A stretch of 27,500 bases of DNA, taken from contig JAIVFI010000001.1 of assembly GCA_025558095.1 (NCBI GenBank), positions 1 through 27,500 of the forward strand. The letters run 5' to 3'. A model generated the notes under the pieces. That model saw only the letters and a list, made by a program, of their open reading frames with translations. It was not told the origin of the DNA and ran no database searches. How positions within the stretch are numbered: the stretch's first letter is position 1; every line of letters starts with the position of its first letter. The position numbers and the translations under genes were made by a program. This stretch comes from Hyaloraphidium curvatum (Eukaryota > Monoblepharomycota > Hyaloraphidiomycetes > Hyaloraphidiales > Hyaloraphidiaceae). Positions 18,924-27,500 of the stretch are shown here, piece after piece.

Positions 18924-21383
18924 TCAAATCTCCAAGGCCTTGAACGCCAGCTCGTCCAGCATCGACGGCGCGGGCGGGCACGGCACGTTCCACCGCGGCT
19001 CGCCCTCTGGCTTGGGTACGATCTTGAAGTCCGTGACGATGGGGTACCTGAGCAGCCGCCCGATCTCGCCCCTGTCGCCCGGGAACCACATGCGCGTGGT
19101 GAAGGTGCCGTCGGGGCGGTAGACCTCTGTTGGATGGGCGTTGCGTGTCAGCTTGACCGGGGAGGCGGCCGGCGCGCGGGCCCACTGTAGTAGGTGTTGT
19201 GCGGTCCGTTGGCCACCCTGCGGACGCGACGTGAGATGTGCCGGCCGGCCTAGCGACGGGGAGGTACCCACGGGCAATTCTTGACGCGCTCGTCGAGCCT
19301 CTTGGTCCAATCCGCGATCGCCTCGCGGGTGGGCTCGATGCTCCTCGCGTTCTTGCCCAGGGCGTAGCGGAGCACCTGTACCGTCCAATCCATGCCGTCC
19401 TCGACGGCGTCGATGATCGAGGCCCCGCTGGAGGTCGGGGAGCGGTCAGCTCCCATCATTCCGCGGTCGCACGCAAGGATTAATGGTCGACCCACAGGGT
19501 AAAGGTGCTCGGCCCGCAGCCCGAGAAAAGGTTCGGGAACCCCTCGTACATCTGCCCCATGTAGGTCCAGATCCCGAGCTCGCTCAGGTCCGGCACCGGC
19601 TGGCCGTCGACAAAGTTGAACTTGACGTTCATCATGGAGGCCTCGAGCGGGAGGCCGCCGCGTCCGAAGAAGGGCGTCATGCCTTTCTTTCCGGTCATCG
19701 CTGCCCATCCGGTTGCGTCTGCGCGGGCGAGTAAGGGGGCGGCGATCGCTCGGCCAGTGAGCAATACCTACAGACGATGACGTCGAAATCGTGGTGCGTC
19801 TGCGGCGCCTTGTCGTCGATGATCAGCTCCCTCGAGTCCTGCGCCGCCGTAACAATCCCCGTCTCGTCGATCCGCACGATCCGGTCCTGCACGACCTCAA
19901 CGTTTGGCTTTGTGAGTGCCGGGTAGAACTCGTCGTGGAAGGTCATCCGCCTTCCCCACGGCTTGTAATCCGGCCACAGGATCCTGCGCAGCCGCTCGTC
20001 CTTGACGTTGTCGTACAGGTTCGAGCGCGAGTCCGCGATCGCGACGGCCTGCTCCTCCGAGCCGTCGAGGACGCCCGAGTCGTGCCAGTTCTTGAAGAAG
20101 CGGCGGAACCAGCCCTCGCGGAACTGCCGCATGGCCATGGGGTTCGACCGCCACTCCTTCTTCTGCTCGTCGGTGAAGGGGCGGTTGTCCCGGTGCCGGA
20201 CGTGGTTAGGGGTGCGGTGGAACACCGTAAGGTGCGAGACGGTGGGCTGCAGGGCGGGAACGAGTTGCACGGCCCTGGATGTGGGAAATGGATGACGGTC
20301 AGCGAGATCCTGGGTAGTAATCGACGCGAGGAAACCCACGCCGCCGCGCAGCCAATCAGCGCCACCCTCTTCCCCTCCACGAGCTCCAGCCCGTTCTCGG
20401 GCCACCGCATCGAGTGCCACGCGAGCCCCTTGAACGCCTTCTCCGTCGCGCCGGGGATGTCGGGCAGCCCCGGCGCGCCCGTGGTCCGCTGGGTGTGCAC
20501 CAGGAATTCGACCTCGAACTGCTCTTCCGGCAGCGACTCGTACTCGGGCCACTGCGGCCCGACGGGGTTGGAGATGCGCGCCCAGGCGGGAAGCTTCAGA
20601 GGGTCGTTGGGGTCCTCGGCGACGGAGCGCTCGGGGAGCTTCGAGAGGTCCTTGTAGAAGACGGTCCTGGGGAGCGAGAGCCGGGTCAGGGACGCGGGCT
20701 GTCGCCGGCGCGTAGTGCCCACCAGACGCCCTTCTCCTCGTTCCAGACACCTCGCGTCGTCGCGCAGTTGAATCGGAACAGCTTGCGGACGTCGTACACG
20801 TCGGCCACACGGCAAATGTAGTCGTTAAGCTCCTGGCGCGGGGGGTACGGCCGCGACCAATTCGGGTTCATGGCAAATGAGAAGGAATAGAGAGGGGCTG
20901 GCGGGCGTGAGCGAAGGTGGGGCAGGGGGTGCCAAGGACGGGGAGCGGTGAGCGAACAGGGAGAAGCACCGCGGGCGGCCACATTCGGGCCCACCAGGAA
21001 TGTCGCAGCTCAGGCCGGGATATTGAACCTCGAACCATGTTCCGCCGAGCTCTGAAAAAGGGCAGAGCAGCATGAGTGAGTAAGCCCGTTAGCGTCTGTC
21101 CTCGTCCCGCTCCCGCCCTCGGCGACGCACCCGGATTGCGCTCGACGCCGATGATGTTCTCCTCCTTGATGCCGAGCTTGTCGCGGAGGTAAATCGCAGC
21201 GACGATTCCGCTGAGGAAAGGGGTCAGGCCGCGGTCCAGCGGCTCGAACGTGAGCGGATCAACCTGACACCGCCGCCGACTGCACGGACGCCGTGAGCAC
21301 GAGCGGGGGCGGAGAGCGCGAGAAAGACACCCACTGATTCCAACGCGAGCATCGGCACGCTGGTGGAGGCCGTTGGTAGCCAT
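18924..21383 (-). CDS. Baeyer-Villiger-type flavin monooxygenase (11 exons, 606 aa)
   Basis: Exons, 5' to 3' on the minus strand: 21383-21335, 21279-21264, 21210-21131, 21051-20995, 20897-20723, 20666-20340, 20274-19772, 19718-19496, 19427-19272, 19217-19186, 19126-18924 (1,821 nt). All junctions keep phase and have GT-AG ends. The FAD-binding motif GIIGGGVSGIVAAIYL starts at residue 15, followed by GGTWFEVQYPG. The Baeyer-Villiger fingerprint FxGxxxHxxxWP is at 204-215. A second dinucleotide-binding loop (VALIGCAAAAVQ) is near 227-238 and lacks the usual middle glycine. The DVIVYATGW motif is near 399-407. Such enzymes use NADPH and O2 to turn ketones into esters or lactones, or to oxygenate N/S atoms. 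A C-terminal 70-residue extension follows NGPHNTYY. The substrate is unknown. Confidence 0.9.
21264..21279 (-). other. 16-nt microexon (exon 2 of the flavin monooxygenase)
   Basis: Between a 55-nt and a 53-nt intron, these 16 bases complete codons for I-G-G-G-V-S and so supply the glycine loop that binds FAD. The upstream intron starts GTGGGT and ends GCAG; the downstream one starts GTTGAT, has a CTGAC branch site and ends CTCAG. Skipping it would leave VGI joined out of phase to the next exon. Inclusion gives a perfect GxGxxG motif. Confidence 0.85.
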
Positions 21384-21573
21384 TGGCGAAGCGGCGGAGG
21401 AATAGTACGAGGGTGGACGCGCAGGTTGAGGCGCGGGAGGGAGACATAACCCTGTTTTGCCTCCAGGCTCGAACGACGGCCGACATCGCAGCATCAGCTC
21501 CGGAAAAACAGCATTCTGGCAAGCGCCGGAGCTGCAATTCAGGCGCCCCGTGGCGGCGCGGATATCGTACACC
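21384..21573 (-). promoter_or_regulatory. Short gap between YME2 end and monooxygenase start
   Basis: Only 190 bp separate the YME2 stop (21574) from the monooxygenase ATG (21383) on the same strand, so this must hold the YME2 3' end signals and the monooxygenase promoter. No clear TATA box is seen. Confidence 0.4.
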
Positions 21574-24548
21574 TTATTCCTGCACCACCCCGGTCGCCAT
21601 CTGCTTGAGCCACTTGGCCTTCTCCTCGCTCAGCTTTCTGATCGCCTCGGTGTTGGACCCGATCGATCCCGACAGCTGCTTCACCCGCTCCGCGACGTTC
21701 TTGCGGTTCTCCCACCCCATGTAGCTCACCAGCCCGCCGTTGCCGCCGGGCCCGTTGATGATGTTGTTGAGCTTCTCGAGCTCGGCCTCGGCGGGGGTGA
21801 TGAAGGTGTCCGTGAGCGTCTTGATGGTCTCGTCGATGGCCTTGACGTTCATGGCCGCCGCGAACTTGGGGTCGTTGTGGACCATCTGCTTGAACGCCTC
21901 GCGGGCGATCGGGCGGCCCACGCGGATCTCGTACGGCCGGCCTGTTTGCGCGCGGGCGTCAGCCTCTGCTCGCGATCCCCGCCCCGCGGCGCCACCCACC
22001 CTTGTCGTACTCTAGCGCGATGATCTCCGCGTCCTCCAGCGCCATCAGCGGCGCATCGTTGCCCGCGAACGCGCCCGAGTTCTTGACGTCGTCGTAGCTC
22101 GCCGTCTCGTTGTCGGCGAGGACCTTGACGATGTGCCAGAACTGTGAGGCCTTCCAAGGGAGCTTGGCCGCCTCATCGGGGTTGTCCCCGAACCCGGCCT
22201 TGCGGACCTCGGAGATGACCTTGGTCACGAGGTCGTCGTAGCATTCTGGGCCCCGGCGATGCGGTCAGCTTGGACCGTTCCCCCGGGAGCGCACGCATCC
22301 CCACCCTGAACGAGCTGCGTCGTAATGGTCGAAAACTGCCCCTTCTCGTTGGCCACCATCGTCGCCGCCTTGATCTTGGAGGTCAGCACCTCGAGGTCCG
22401 TCAGCCGCCCGCCCAGACCTCTGAGCACCCGGTTGACAACCGCCGGCTCGATCGAGTCGATCACGGGCACGGGGGCCGGCGCGGGGGCGTCGGCGGCGCC
22501 GTCCTCGGCGGGAGGGGGGGCGGGGGCGAGGAGCTGACCCTTGATGTAGTTGTAAGCCTGCTGGTAGGGTGCGTCGTGGAGGGTGAAGACCTCGAAGGTC
22601 TTGGTCGGCAGGACTGGGAACAAGCGGTCAGGCTACTCCGGGCCGCGTCCGGCGGCGGCGGGGTACCCACATCTCGCGGCCGTCCTGACGCTCATCGGGT
22701 TCTTGGACACGAACACGACGTTGGCGATCTTGTTCTCCACCAGCGTCGCGGCCCACTCGGCAATGAGGTCGTTGGTCCACGCGTTCTTGCCCTTTGCCCG
22801 CTCCTTGGACGCGAACGACCACACCACCACGACTGGGTAGTCGACCACCTTGGTGGGCTTGCCCGACGAGGCGAGCTTGGCGTTGGCCTCGTTCTGCCGC
22901 TTCACGATCCTCTTCAGCGCCAGCGTGGCCGTGTTGAGGAAGCCCTTGAAGTCCTGCTGCGGCGTCGACGCCAGCCCGGCCGAGGTGCCCGTGGTGGCCA
23001 CGATCAGGGCGTCGGCCATGGCGCCGAACTTGGAGAAGAAGGTGAACTGCGGCCAGTACCCGATCTGCCGGGTCAGGCTGCGCAGGACGAGGGCGTCGGT
23101 GCCCTGGGCCTGGATCTCGTCCAGGTCGATGGTGAGGTCGTAGGGGGTCATGTCGGTCATGGCCTTCATGAGCTGGTTCTTGCCCGAGCCCTTGGGGCCG
23201 ACGACGAAGAAGAAGGTGTCTGGGAACGGGCGGTCGGCGCGTCAGCGGGCCCGGGGGAGCGGCAAAGCAGGCGTGGCCCACCCGGCGGGCTCTTGCAGTT
23301 CTCGATCAGGCGCTCCGAGTACTCCCGGACCTCCTCCAGCCCGTCGCTGGCGAGGTCCACGCCCGGGGTCGCGACGGGCTTGACGGCAGCGGCGGCCTTC
23401 TGGGCCCGCCCCGTGAGCCGGTAAAGGAGCTTGACGAGGCCCTTGGGCGTGTACTGCTTAGTGATCTTGTTGGCGATAAGGAACTCGCGCGTGGGCTCGA
23501 GGATGGCGAAGGAGATGACAGCGACGATGGCGCCGAGGATGAGGACCTGCACGTGGGGGCAGAGCGGGACGAGTTCAGGCGATGATCCGGCTACCATTCC
23601 TTGACACCCACCGCCAACCGGGTGTTCTTCTGGAACCACTCGACCCACTTGCCCACGATGGCCGGGTCCACGTACTCGATGTCGAGAACAGTGCAGCCGA
23701 CCTTGTGCTTGAGCAGGCAGTTCTGCGCCGTAACGCCGTCCTTGGGGCTGACGAAGATGACGGTGGCGGATTTGCCGTCGGCCGCGGGGACGATGTCATT
23801 GATGCGGCCGTACGGGCGGAAGGTGGTGAAGAGCTCCTCCTGGAAACGGTGGGGGGGCAATCAATGGGGGAGAGGGAGGGCCGCCGCCGGAGGAGACGCA
23901 CGACGGAAAGTGGTGGGCCCTGGAAGGTGACCTTGAGCCAATGCGACGGATGCCGCTCGAGCAGGTCCTCGATGAACGGCGTGCCCTGGTAGGGGACGGG
24001 AACATCAGCCCGGGGGGTTCTCCCGGGTGTCGGCGCGTGGCGCCCACCAAGATTGGAAAGGCCTTGAGGTCGTTCCAGTTGTACCACGTCCGCACGTGGG
24101 TCTTGCGCAGGTGGTCGCTGATCACGGTCTCCGCCTCGGCGGCCGACCCGTCGTAGCCGTACTTGAGCACCATGCCGCCCTCCTTCGGCGCCGGGATCAC
24201 GTTGAGCACCTCGTACGCCTTGGGGAAGATGCTCTTGGGGGTGACCGAGTCGAGCGCGAACTCGCGCAGGTGGCGGCGGTTGCGCGGCACGAACCAGTGG
24301 CGGATGTCGAAGCGCGAGAGCGTCAGCGGCAGCGCGCCCGAGATCCACAGCAGGCCGGTCGTCGGGAACACGTGGCCGGCGGGCGGCGGCGGCGGCGCGT
24401 CGGCGTCGGCCTCGGCGGGGGCTGCGGCGGCCTGCCGGGAGGGCGGGGCGACGCGGAAAGCGCGATGCGGGTTCAGCCACGCACGGGACGGCCCGAGAGG
24501 CGCCCCGCGCAGCACGCCCGCCGCCAGCGGGCCGCGCAGGAGCCGCAT
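21574..24548 (-). CDS. YME2: Mitochondrial inner-membrane protein YME2/RNA12 (8 exons, 849 aa)
   Basis: Exons: 24548-24048, 23985-23902, 23839-23612, 23546-23282, 23219-22671, 22613-22305, 22245-22000, 21941-21574 (2,550 nt). Introns are 57-65 nt and all phases agree. Residues 1-35 are Arg-rich and lack acidic residues, as in a mitochondrial presequence. An RRM-like domain starts near 196 (ELFTTFRPYGRIND). A membrane segment is at 272-290 (VLILGAIVAVISFAIL), followed by a P-loop (GPKGSGK, 367-373) and the long RNA12 domain, with a coiled C-terminus. In yeast the protein spans the inner membrane, affects mtDNA nucleoids, and its loss raises escape of mtDNA to the nucleus. The length nearly equals the yeast protein. 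An upstream in-frame ATG at 24629 would add 27 residues, but the ATG at 24548 gives the better presequence. Confidence 0.95.
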
Positions 24549-24948
24549 CGCGGGCGGAATGTCCACCGACGTGTGGTTGTTTTCGACACTCAGGGTCAGG
24601 TCCCTTCTTCGGGGTCCCCCGCTCCCCACCCCACAATGTCAAGTAAAGTGCTGTCCGTTGGATGGATCTGACGGATGCATTAATGTTAGCGAGCGGTGAA
24701 GCCGATGATCGGTCGGGATCGGCTTGCAGGCAGCCCTGTGCTAGTTGGACGCTACTCGGAGGTCGGGCAGACGCCGGTCGCCGGCAACCAACTCCCGAAA
24801 GGCCCGGATCATCAAGTTCCGTTCATTTTGGCATATGATTGCTAAATTGGAACCTACATTTGCTTGTGGGTTGTGGGCAGGGGACGGCAACCCGACCTCG
24901 CAAGGACAGACTTTGTTTCCTTGTTTCTGTCTTCCCCGCCCCTCCACC
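24549..24948. promoter_or_regulatory. Divergent promoter region of YME2 and the MFS gene
   Basis: In 400 bp between divergent starts, the stretch 24815-24860 is notably AT-richer than its surroundings. A pyrimidine-rich tract (about 24912-24947) leads directly into the MFS ATG with context CCACCATGC. No RNA gene or repeat is seen. Confidence 0.5.
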
Positions 24949-26709
24949 ATGCCCCGAGTCGCGGTCGAGACGGACCCGCTGCTGCCTGATCGGCCGTCCG
25001 ATCGGCCGCCGGCCGCCGGTGCCGCGGAGGGCGCGATTGCGGGCGATGCGCAGTTCGGAGCCCGCCGGCCGATGACCTCCCTCAACGCGGCCACGTACGT
25101 CGCGTCGACGGCGTTCACCGTCGCGTTCCTCGTTTTCCTCAACGCCACGACGGGCTTCGTGCTGTCGGTCGTGCTCGGCGTGCCCGCCCGCGAGCTGGGC
25201 GGCGTAGCGGGCACCCTCGGCCTCGCGGACCAACTCGTCGCCGCGCCGTGCGTGCTGCTGTGGGGCGCCCTCTCCGACGCGCTGCTGCCGCGCCGCGTGG
25301 TGTACGGCACGGGCTTCTTCCTGATCGCCGCGTCGCTGTTCCTGTACCCCAACGTGCCGTCGCCGTTCCCCGGCCTGCTGCTGGCGCGCTGCCTGTTCGC
25401 CGCCGGCGCCTCGGCGTGCACCGCCATGCTCTCGGCTTTCTTCCCCTCGTTCGCCGGGAAGGCCTCGCGGGGCAGGCTGGCCGGCGTCGTCGGCCTCTCC
25501 ACCGGCCTGGGCGCACTCCTGTCGCTCTTCACCTTCCTGCGGATGCCGGCGTGGTTCGGCGGCGAGAACTCGCGGGACGCCATCCGGGCGACGTACTACG
25601 TGGCGGCCACCGTGGCGGCTGTGTGGGCGTCGATCACGCTCGTGGGATTGCGGCCCGGACTGGACCTCGCCTCCCTCCCGAGCGTGATCCGGACCGGGCC
25701 CGAAGACCACGCCGACGCCGACGGCCATGATTCGGCGCTGCCCGCCGACGCCGCTGAGCCCGAGTCAGACGAGGCGGACCCCCTCCTGCGCGGCCTCGGG
25801 CCCGTCGTCCGCCGCAGCCACGACGTGCTGGACGCGCGCGAGGCCGCGTCGCCGCTGGACCGCGCCGAGACGGCTTCGACTGCCGAGGAGGGGCCCAGGG
25901 AGAAGCGCCTGCCGTTCTGGGATTCGGCGAAATTGGGGATCGTCGCGGCAAAGGACCCGCGCGTGTTACTCGGCTACCTCGGCGCCGTTTGCGTGAGTTG
26001 CCGGCCGGGACTGACTGCCGTGCCGTGGTATTGCTGACCCCTCGTTTCCCATCCGCCACGTTGTCAGGCCCGCGGCGACACCCTCGCCCTCACCCTCTTC
26101 CTACCCCTCTTCATCGCCCGCTACTACTTCTCCTCCGGCCTGTGCCCCAAGCCCGACTGGGACGTGCACGACCCCGCCGAGGTCCGCCAGCTCTGCCGCC
26201 AGGCCTACCTCAAGGCCTCGTCGACCTCGGGCGTCGCGCAGCTCTGCGCGCTGCTGACCAGCCTGCCGTGGGGTTGGGCCGCCGACCGCGCCGGAAGGGT
26301 GCCGGCGCTGCTGGCCGCGGCGCTGGTGGGCGTCGCGGGGTACGGCGGCATGGTGTTCACGGTCAACCCGCTGGCCGGCACGACGTACGGGTACGCGGCA
26401 CTGCTGGGGGTCGCCGAGGCCGGCCTGATCGTCGCCTCGCTCGCGCTGATCGGCGACTCGGAGTACGTCGACAAGGGCGCCCGGGGCTCCGTGGCGGGCA
26501 TGTACTCGTTCGCGGGGTCACTGGGGGTGCTGCTGACGGCCAAGGTCGGCGGGACGCTGTTCGACGCGTGGGGACCGGGGTGGGCGTGGGCGGTGGGGGC
26601 GGTGGCGTGTGCGGTGTGCGCGGGGGCGGCGCTGTTGGTGGTGGCGCTGTGGAGGCCGACGGCGAAAGAGGAGGACGGGAAGACGCAGGAAGGAGAGGTG
26701 GATCCGTGA
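24949..26709 (+). CDS. Major facilitator superfamily transporter (2 exons, 561 aa)
   Basis: Exons are 24949-25992 and 26068-26709; the 75-nt intron is GTGAGT to CAG with a CTGAC branch site, phase 0. The protein starts with a hydrophilic tail of about 45 residues, then a six-helix half with the loop LWGALSDALLPRRVVYGTG. A long central acidic loop (about residues 245-330) joins a second six-helix half with the loop WGWAADRAGRVPALL. These loops match the MFS motif between helices 2-3 and 8-9. It would move a small solute across the plasma or vacuolar membrane by proton coupling. It is divergent from YME2 and followed 320 bp later by a hydrolase gene on the same strand. The substrate is not predictable; efflux of a metabolite or uptake of a carbon source both fit. 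Confidence 0.88.
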
Positions 26710-27029
26710 GACTCTGGAGGAGGGGATTTCACTTTGGACGGTGGCGGAGGATGTGGTCGGAGATCGGATTGCTCTCGCAACGGCTACTGTCGTCGGCCGG
26801 CGCGGGTTAGCTGGTGTGAGCTGAGTCTTGGCGAATGCAGCACCAAGGCGATCAGGAAGGTCATCGAAAGAGCTGCGGATCACGCTGATTATCGCTTTCT
26901 TGGATGGCTGCCTCGCGTGATGACCAGCGACATGCGGGCGCGAATAGCGATGGCTTGGCCGGCTTGGCGTTGCGTCCGCCGGCGATTTCCCTCCACCCGC
27001 CCCGAGTGCCGCGACCGGGTCCCCACACG
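26710..27029. other. Intergenic between MFS and hydrolase genes
   Basis: In 320 bp holding the MFS 3' flank and the hydrolase promoter, base composition is more mixed than in the genes. I see no RNA gene, repeat or strong promoter motif. Confidence 0.4.
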
Positions 27030-27500
27030 ATGCTGTTCAAGGCTGCCGCCGCTCTCGTGGTCCTCGCCGTCGCGTGGCCGCGGCTGTTTGGCGCTCCATC
27101 CGCGCCGCCCGAGTGGCACGCCGGGCCGCGCTGGGAGAAGTTCCTCGCGCTGTACGAGCAGCAGCTCGCGGAGCTGTTCGACGCCCGCGCCGAGTGCGCG
27201 CGCAGACGCGTCGACACGTCGTTTGGCGCCGTCGCGGCCTTCGCCTGCGGCGACCCGTCGCGGCCGCACCCGGCCTTGTTCCTTCACGGTGCCGGCAGCA
27301 ACAGTATGATCTACGGCGACTGGATCCTGCCCAAAGTGGTTGCCGGCGGGCGGTTCGCGGCGGCGGTTGACTATCCCTGTGATGTCGGACTCTCTGTGCC
27401 CCGCGGAGGAGACCCCAAGAACTGCCCGGCTTCCTTGGACCAATTGGCGCAGTACGTTCGCGAGATCATCGCCGGCCTGGACCTCCGCGCCCCAGTTTCC
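27030..27500 (+). CDS. Alpha/beta hydrolase, N-terminal part (cut by window end)
   Basis: An ATG at 27030 opens a frame that is still open at the window edge (157 codons). The first 20 or so residues form a signal peptide or membrane anchor (LFKAAAALVVLAVAWPRLFG), so the protein is probably secreted or vacuolar. After about 60 residues comes a beta strand leading into the oxyanion-hole motif (ALFLHGAGSNS) typical of alpha/beta hydrolases. The nucleophile elbow (GxSxG) and catalytic Asp/His would lie beyond 27500. Cysteines in FACGD, YPCDV and KNCPA could form disulphides, fitting export. Esterase, lipase or lactonase activity are all possible. Confidence 0.7.
   Translation, partial: MLFKAAAALVVLAVAWPRLFGAPSAPPEWHAGPRWEKFLALYEQQLAELFDARAECARRRVDTSFGAVAAFACGDPSRPHPALFLHGAGSNSMIYGDWILPKVVAGGRFAAAVDYPCDVGLSVPRGGDPKNCPASLDQLAQYVREIIAGLDLRAPVS

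Noticed and set aside
18924-19388. Uninterrupted minus-strand frame of 154 codons at the end of the monooxygenase
   Set aside because: Its N-terminal part is out of frame with the enzyme; splicing with two good introns keeps the frame and gives conserved-looking sequence.
20686-20994. Separate short gene of 102 codons on the minus strand
   Set aside because: It is exon 5 of the monooxygenase plus flanking intron sequence; the conserved part begins exactly at the 3' splice site at 20897.
1-27500. CRISPR arrays, prophage or bacterial operons
   Set aside because: No spaced repeats. Introns, a chromovirus and YME2 show that this is fungal nuclear DNA.

Overview
The window looks like nuclear DNA of a GC-rich fungus, most likely a basidiomycete yeast. 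The evidence is a Zn(II)2Cys6 regulator, many short introns (51-97 nt) with CTGAC/CTCAC-type branch sites, a YME2 orthologue typical of fungal mitochondria, a chromodomain-bearing Ty3-type retrotransposon and MYND-finger gene relics. I cannot place it to genus. Gene models were built by hand from reading frames and splice signals.

Layout. (1) 1-5330: Ty3/gypsy chromovirus pol sequence, present as a partial tandem duplication with a 2,900-bp period. Positions 1-2120 are repeated without visible change at 2901-5020. The second copy ends in a chromodomain, a G-run and what looks like the start of an LTR. (2) 5368-5665: a broken MYND-finger gene. (3) 5918-8956: a 991-residue Zn2Cys6 transcription factor with one intron. 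(4) 9154-11480: a graveyard holding a second broken MYND-finger gene, an isolated 30-residue block related to the first MYND relic (minus strand), and a frameshifted protein kinase C-lobe (minus strand). (5) 11900-13723: two divergent GC-rich genes of unknown function. (6) 14371-17545: an Fe(II)/2-oxoglutarate dioxygenase and a six-exon cytochrome P450, both on the plus strand. (7) 17872-24548, minus strand: an F-box-like gene, an 11-exon Baeyer-Villiger/flavin monooxygenase containing a 16-nt microexon, and an 8-exon YME2/RNA12 mitochondrial inner-membrane protein. (8) 24949-27500, plus strand: a two-exon MFS transporter and the start of an alpha/beta hydrolase that runs off the window.

How they fit together. 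The dioxygenase, P450, Baeyer-Villiger-type monooxygenase, MFS transporter and hydrolase could form a loose oxidative catabolic or metabolite neighbourhood, with the Zn2Cys6 factor a possible regulator. This is inference from content only: housekeeping YME2 and the F-box gene lie among them. The clearest sequence-level oddities are the unusual donor consensus (18 of 25 inferred introns begin GTGGGN), the 16-nt microexon encoding the FAD-binding glycine motif, and the apparently identical tandem pol repeat.
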